17,937 nt of DNA from assembly GCA_017941505.1 (NCBI GenBank), contig JAGAWH010000005.1:1-17937 (forward strand), in the 5' to 3' direction. A model generated the notes under the pieces. That model saw only the letters and a program-made list of their open reading frames with translations, was not told the origin of the DNA and did no database searches. Both the position numbers and the translations under genes were made by a program. Positions 14,793 to 17,937 of the stretch are shown here, one piece after another. How positions within the stretch are numbered: position 1 is the stretch's first letter; the number at the start of each line of letters is the position of its first letter. This DNA comes from Faecalicoccus sp. GTDB lineage: Bacteria > Bacillota_I > Bacilli_A > Erysipelotrichales > Erysipelotrichaceae.

Positions 14793-15671
14793 CTATACAT
14801 TTTCTTCGACATCCGGAATCAATTCCACAAAACAATCCGGATATTCTTTTTGAAGTTCTTTTTTAAGTAAGGCATCCGCCACTTCCAATTCAGTAAATGA
14901 CATTAGATCGTGCTGGGTTGTAAAGTAAATGGAAATCCATAATCTTCTTCCCGTAGTAGTTATATCATAGAAAACAGGAACAAATGGATAGGCTTCCAAA
15001 ACTTTTCCTGTTCTTGTCTTAATATCTTCAATGATAGATTCATCCGGCGAAAACATCATCAGCGAACGGAACGATTCTTCGATCATCTTTACGGGTTCGG
15101 GCATCATACAAAGACAGAGTACAATTGCCACAATCTGGTCAAAATAAGGTGTGATCCATGCCAGAGGTGTAGATTCAAAAAAGGTAGAAATATAAAAGGA
15201 TAAAGATACGCCTAAACTGGTGATCACATCAATTTTCCATCCCGCAATTTCGGCATCAATGGTAGGCGATGTAACCTTTCGGTTAATATGAATCAGCACC
15301 AATAAAATACCTAACGAAATAATCGATAATACAATTTCAAAAATAGAAACCTGCATATGATCGATGGCGTTTCCACCCCTTAAGATAATCTGAACATTGT
15401 TGGTGATAATGGCAATCATGACCGCAATAAACATCATGCCTTTTATTAGAATCAAAAGACTTTCAAATTGCGAATAACCAAAGGGACGCTTCTCATTGAC
15501 CGGTTTATAGAACAAAGGAATGATAAAAATCGTAGCCCCAATCAGAAACAACTCAATGGAATCATAGATCGTATCGGCCATAATTGATTGTGAAGAAGAG
15601 TACACAGCCATAAAGAATTCGGCAACCGCAAATAATACTCCCGACCAGAAAGAAATGGCCATAATCTTCAC
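14793..15671 (-). CDS. CDF-family cation transporter, divergent metal sites
   Basis: Membrane transporter of 292 residues with about six hydrophobic segments and a C-terminal cytosolic domain (about 205-292), of the cation diffusion facilitator fold, close to the COG3965 type. KRPFGYSQFESL (61-72) matches the 'RPyGYgxxE' loop. The first metal site has D33-x3-D37 in the second segment, but the fifth segment reads AGWKID (143-148) with Gly at the position where HxxxD-type members have His, so the metal may be unusual or transport altered. The GTG at 15671 is chosen: AGGAG precedes it by a good distance and a longer GTG frame from 15713 would start inside the promoter region. It is the first gene of a pair with the VanX-type dipeptidase. 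Confidence 0.82.
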   Translation of the reverse strand: MKIMAISFWSGVLFAVAEFFMAVYSSSQSIMADTIYDSIELFLIGATIFIIPLFYKPVNEKRPFGYSQFESLLILIKGMMFIAVMIAIITNNVQIILRGGNAIDHMQVSIFEIVLSIISLGILLVLIHINRKVTSPTIDAEIAGWKIDVITSLGVSLSFYISTFFESTPLAWITPYFDQIVAIVLCLCMMPEPVKMIEESFRSLMMFSPDESIIEDIKTRTGKVLEAYPFVPVFYDITTTGRRLWISIYFTTQHDLMSFTELEVADALLKKELQKEYPDCFVELIPDVEENV

Positions 15672-15720
15672 TTCATTTTTCTCCTGTGATTGAACTGAAA
15701 TAAAAATCACCACCCATCAC

Positions 15721-15729
15721 ATTATAACA
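15721..15729 (-). promoter_or_regulatory. Extended -10 promoter of the CDF operon
   Basis: Minus strand TGTTATAAT (extended -10, TATAAT at 15721-15726), about 50 bp before the CDF start. No good -35 is visible, as is normal for extended -10 promoters. It lies just after the terminator of the radical SAM operon. Confidence 0.5.
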
Positions 15730-15743
15730 GATGTCATCAAAAA

Positions 15744-15761
15744 AGCTTCCCTAAGGAAGCT
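15744..15761 (-). terminator. Terminator of the radical SAM operon
   Basis: AGCTTCC and GGAAGCT pair around a 4-base loop and are followed by six T residues on the minus strand. The outer arm overlaps the stop codon of the radical SAM gene. Confidence 0.8.
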
Positions 15762-16380
15762 AATGTTCACGAATAATATAATGGAATACATCAAATTGAT
15801 GAAATCCCAACTCTTCCAGTTTTCTTTGAGCGGACTTCTGATTTTCAACCGTATTAAAATCCGGAATCAAAGGAATGCGAATGATTACCTTATTTAAATC
15901 CACATTTTCAGACAGCCACTTTAGATTGGTCAAAACTTGAGAGTTATCCTTTCCGGTGTAAGAATGATAAATATCCGGATCCATATCTTTGATGTCGATG
16001 ATCCATAAGGCAATCTCATCTGCCAACAATTGAACCGATTCTAAATCTACATTTAAGGATGTCTCTACATTCACATTCCATCCTTCCGGTCTCTGTTGGC
16101 AGAATTCTTTAATAAAGGCAGCCTGTAATAATGGCTCCCCACCTCCAAAGGTAACACCCCCTCCGGTGGCCAGAAAATATAGGTTGTCAATTTTTAAGAT
16201 TTCAATCAATTGTTCTGTCGTATAGTGATTTCGCTTTGTATCCGGATTGAGACAGCGGGGATTTAGGCAATATTTACATGCCAATGGACATCCATATCCT
16301 GCCACTAAGGATACAATGCCGTTTCCATCTAATCCCATCGATAATCGTTTGATGGACATACAGTCAAATCTATGCGTCAT
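15760..16380 (-). CDS. Short radical SAM enzyme, pyruvate-formate-lyase-activase-like
   Basis: Radical SAM enzyme of about 206 residues that should use a 4Fe-4S cluster and S-adenosylmethionine for radical chemistry. Counting from the ATG at 16380, the cluster motif is Cys31-x3-Cys35-x2-Cys38 (CPLACKYC), followed by GGGVTFGGGEP (73-83), VETSLN, IDIKDMDP and YTGKDN; these match glycyl radical enzyme activases. There is no ferredoxin-like insert and no SPASM-type C-terminal extension. No glycyl radical enzyme occurs in the window; its partners are more likely the three Cys-rich proteins just upstream, since its start overlaps the stop of the last of them (16370-16380). An upstream in-frame ATG at 16416 gives 12 more residues; the 16380 start is preferred but its ribosome binding site is weak. 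Confidence 0.85.
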   Translation of the reverse strand: MTHRFDCMSIKRLSMGLDGNGIVSLVAGYGCPLACKYCLNPRCLNPDTKRNHYTTEQLIEILKIDNLYFLATGGGVTFGGGEPLLQAAFIKEFCQQRPEGWNVNVETSLNVDLESVQLLADEIALWIIDIKDMDPDIYHSYTGKDNSQVLTNLKWLSENVDLNKVIIRIPLIPDFNTVENQKSAQRKLEELGFHQFDVFHYIIREH

Positions 16381-16738
16381 TTTCTTCAACGATTCCCTCT
16401 TCAACAAACTCATCATCCGGATTATAGGTTTCCATTCCCATAATATCGCCCGGGTCGACTTCTTCCTTATGACCCGGTAAAATAGACTCTATTTTTTCAC
16501 ACCCGGTCATCGATACGCCGGCAAGAAGCGACATGCCCGCCACCATAATCGAAAGGCCTTTTCTTTTCCTTTTATCAAGCTGCATTTCCAGATAACGAAG
16601 ATCGGCTTCACATTTGGGACAGGTGCCTGTGCACTCTCCCTGATACTCACAATTTTCCGTGATGAATGGAATATCATTGGCATCGGCAATTTCTTTGCGG
16701 ATCTGTTTTAAAATCCGGCATTTATCTTTCCCGTTCAT
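16370..16738 (-). CDS. Cys-rich small protein with lipobox-like segment, paralogue 3
   Basis: A 122-residue protein, third of three paralogues. The first 60 residues are nearly identical to its siblings: Cys7, then Cys30-x5-Cys36-x3-Cys40-x2-Cys43 within an ENC..GEC.GTCPKC pattern, then LRYLE. Residues 56-80 have a basic stretch (DKRKRKG), a hydrophobic run (SIMVAGMSLLAGVSM) and Cys80 in MTGC, like a lipoprotein signal placed in mid-protein. The tail (81-122) is acidic and ends EEGIVEENDA. ATG at 16738 follows TTGAGGATAATCT. It ends inside the radical SAM start. I do not know a function; a substrate or partner of that enzyme, or an iron-sulfur or zinc lipoprotein, are the best guesses. Confidence 0.75.
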   Translation of the reverse strand: MNGKDKCRILKQIRKEIADANDIPFITENCEYQGECTGTCPKCEADLRYLEMQLDKRKRKGLSIMVAGMSLLAGVSMTGCEKIESILPGHKEEVDPGDIMGMETYNPDDEFVEEGIVEENDA

Positions 16739-16756
16739 AGATTATCCTCAAAGTAT

Positions 16757-17119
16757 TTATGCATCTTCTGCCAGGACATCGCCAGCCAATTCAATTTCAT
16801 CAGGAGGTGCCTCTTCCCCTTCCAACTGTTCGATATCTCCTTTGCCGTTATCATCCGGGGTTATCGGCTCAACCTTTTGACATCCGGCCATTGATACACT
16901 GGTTAACAGTGACATACCTGCCACCATAATAGAAAGACCTTTTCTTCGTCTTTTATCAAGCTGGGCTTCCAGATAACGCAGATCGGCTTCACACTTCGGA
17001 CAGGTTCCTTTACAATCCCCCTGATACTCACAATTTTCGGTGATGTAGTCAATATCATTGGCATCGGCAATTTCCTGACGGATTTGTTTTAAAATTTTAC
17101 ATTTGTCTTTTCCATTCAT
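16757..17119 (-). CDS. Cys-rich small protein with lipobox-like segment, paralogue 2
   Basis: A 120-residue paralogue. ATG at 17119 is chosen over 17176 because GTGAGGTATACGTC precedes it and the protein then begins MNGKDKCKILKQIR like its siblings. Cysteines sit at 7, 30, 36, 40, 43 and 80, the same as in both neighbours. Residues 56-80 are DKRRRKG, the hydrophobic run SIMVAGMSLLTSVSM and AGC. The tail is acidic, with PDD at 88-90 and the end ELAGDVLAEDA. It begins 10 bp after the stop of paralogue 1 and is followed, 18 bp on, by paralogue 3, so the three are one transcript. Function unknown. Confidence 0.75.
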   Translation of the reverse strand: MNGKDKCKILKQIRQEIADANDIDYITENCEYQGDCKGTCPKCEADLRYLEAQLDKRRRKGLSIMVAGMSLLTSVSMAGCQKVEPITPDDNGKGDIEQLEGEEAPPDEIELAGDVLAEDA

Positions 17120-17129
17120 GACGTATACC

Positions 17130-17504
17130 TCACCCGTTTTCTTTAGGAACATAGCCGGAAAGCTCAAATTGATCAAGATCTACATCATCCGGGATATATT
17201 CATCCCCGGTTAAATCCATGATTTCTTCCGGTACATCCTTATCCTGATCAATGCCTGTGGCACGACATCCGGCCATCGATACACCTGTCAATAATGACAT
17301 ACCTGCTAGAGCTACTGAAACACCTTTGCGTCTGCGATTTTCTAACTCTGTCTCCAGATATCTTAACTCACTTTCACATTTCGGACAGGTTCCCCGGCAA
17401 TTGCCCTGAAATTTACAATTTTCCGTGATATAAGGAATATCATTGGCATCCGCAATTTCCTTTCGGATCTGTTTTAGAATTTTACATTTGTCTTTTCCGT
17501 TCAT
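17130..17504 (-). CDS. Cys-rich small protein with lipobox-like segment, paralogue 1
   Basis: First gene of the cluster, 124 residues from the ATG at 17504 (an adjacent ATG at 17507 is equally possible; TAGGT lies upstream, and the frame beyond is inside the promoter). Cysteines at 7, 30, 36, 40, 43 and 80 match the siblings. The leader is MNGKDKCKILKQIRKEIADA; the middle reads NRRRKG, then the hydrophobic run SVALAGMSLLTGVSM and AGC. The acidic tail (81-124) contains IPDDVDLDQ and ends ELSGYVPKENG, akin to that of paralogue 2. It is the most divergent of the three in the 45-60 region. Function unknown. Confidence 0.75.
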   Translation of the reverse strand: MNGKDKCKILKQIRKEIADANDIPYITENCKFQGNCRGTCPKCESELRYLETELENRRRKGVSVALAGMSLLTGVSMAGCRATGIDQDKDVPEEIMDLTGDEYIPDDVDLDQFELSGYVPKENG

Positions 17505-17549
17505 CATAAAATACCTATTTGATACACAAAAGACACTCTCTCTACCTAG

Positions 17550-17577
17550 ATTATACAAGATATACCCTATAATACAA
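17550..17577 (-). promoter_or_regulatory. Promoter of the Cys-rich/radical SAM operon
   Basis: Minus strand: TTGTAT (17572-17577), 16-bp spacer, TATAAT (17550-17555). Transcription would start near 17543, about 36 bases before the first start codon. Confidence 0.6.
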
Positions 17578-17611
17578 AATCATTAGTCTAAATCGGTCCG
17601 AAAAAAAGAAA

Positions 17612-17633
17612 AACGCCTTTATATAAAGGCGTT
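17612..17633 (-). terminator. Terminator of tRNA-Ser
   Basis: A perfect 22-bp palindrome, AACGCCTTTAT / ATAAAGGCGTT, followed on the minus strand by TTTTTCTTTTTTT. It lies just after the tRNA-Ser 3' end and insulates the operon below. Confidence 0.8.
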
Positions 17634-17641
17634 ATAAGCAG

Positions 17642-17731
17642 TGGCGGAGAGTAAGAGATTCGAACTCTTGGTACCGTTTCCAGTACACAGCCTTTCCAAG
17701 ACTGCACCTTAAACCGCTCGGACAACTCTCC
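17642..17731 (-). tRNA. tRNA-Ser (GGA anticodon)
   Basis: Minus-strand sequence with acceptor stem GGAGAGT / ACTCTCC, encoded CCA, D arm (CCGAGCGGTTTAAGG), anticodon loop TTGGAAA (anticodon GGA), a long variable arm typical of serine tRNAs (GTACTGGAAACGGTACC region) and T loop GTTCGAATC. Total 90 nt. Confidence 0.95.
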
Positions 17732-17742
17732 AATGCCTATTC

Positions 17743-17771
17743 ATCATACAGTGAAATCGAATTTCTGTCAA
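17743..17771 (-). promoter_or_regulatory. Strong promoter of tRNA-Ser
   Basis: Minus strand: TTGACA (17766-17771), 17-bp spacer, TATGAT (17743-17748), just before the tRNA 5' end. Confidence 0.75.
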
Positions 17772-17798
17772 ACAGAATTCAATGTTTGAGCAGGTTTT

Positions 17799-17937
17799 TG
17801 TGGTTATCAAGTGATAATGTCTTAATAGTTATTAAGGGAAAATGTCCCAGTCCTCTGAGGCAGGACTTATGCCGCGAAAGCCATTGAGGAATGGGTTTTC
17901 CCCCTGCTACACTGGCCCGCCGCGTTGCCAAAGGGCA
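17799..17937 (+). mobile_element. Possible terminus of an IS21-type insertion sequence
   Basis: From TGTGGTTATC at 17799 the sequence changes character. GTTATCAAGTGATAATGTC (17803-17821) and GTTATTAAGGGAAAATGTC (17828-17846) match at 16 of 19 positions and start 25 bp apart, like the iterated terminal repeats bound by the IstA transposase of IS21 elements; the TG at the outer end also fits. From about 17847 to the right edge the composition is visibly GC-richer than elsewhere in the window and shows no convincing gene. The rest of the element would lie beyond the window. Family assignment is from pattern memory, so it is tentative. Confidence 0.45.

Noticed and set aside
16370..16738. Internal Met52 of paralogue 3 as a start of a separate lipoprotein
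   Set aside because: No ribosome binding site precedes it and the other two paralogues have no Met at that position.
17847..17937. A short plus frame starting at 17873 (MPRKPLRNG...)
   Set aside because: It has no ribosome binding site, runs off the edge after about 20 codons, and is odd in composition; it is probably non-coding end sequence of the putative insertion element.

Overview
The window comes from a low-to-moderate GC Bacillota, most likely an anaerobic, gut-type Firmicute (Erysipelotrichia-like is my guess from overall protein style, not a proof). Evidence: strong AGGAGG-type ribosome binding sites, an FMN riboswitch in front of an ECF-type riboflavin transporter, a near-consensus CcpA cre site, Firmicutes-type intrinsic terminators, a radical SAM enzyme, and no visible oxygen-respiration genes. 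No rRNA and no CRISPR array are visible.

Region 1 (1-~980) is visibly AT-richer than the rest and looks like the end of an integrated island abutting the 3' end of a tRNA-Trp gene (982-1055, minus). It holds a 5'-truncated restriction/methylase-like reading frame running off the left edge, an Mpi-type serine recombinase (223-828), and three 12-bp tandem repeats. Region 2 (1121-2330, minus) has a small membrane protein and RibU under an FMN riboswitch with its own promoter and terminator. Region 3 (2395-6640) is metabolic: an SDR oxidoreductase behind a cre site, a 6-phospho-beta-glucosidase, a divergent LysR regulator, and a carboxymuconolactone-decarboxylase/cupin fusion. Region 4 (6649-9604) has a two-gene minus operon (COG2509-like FAD dehydrogenase plus YhhN/lysoplasmalogenase-like membrane protein) and a plus-strand HAD phosphatase.

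Region 5 (9642-14073, minus) is a tightly packed five-gene operon: GH31 alpha-xylosidase-like enzyme, a lone PAS protein, a family I.5-like zinc lipase without signal peptide, a YciI-like protein and a short flavodoxin. Region 6 (14124-15671, minus) pairs a divergent CDF transporter with a VanX-type D-Ala-D-Ala dipeptidase.

Region 7 (15760-17507, minus) is the best candidate for an undescribed system: three tandem paralogous ~120-residue proteins with a nearly invariant five-cysteine N-terminal domain, a central lipobox-like hydrophobic segment ending in an invariant Cys80, and divergent acidic tails, followed at once by a short radical SAM activase-like enzyme with no glycyl radical enzyme in sight. 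The unit has one good promoter and one terminator. The window ends with tRNA-Ser(GGA) and, just upstream of its promoter, what looks like the terminus of an IS21-type insertion sequence.
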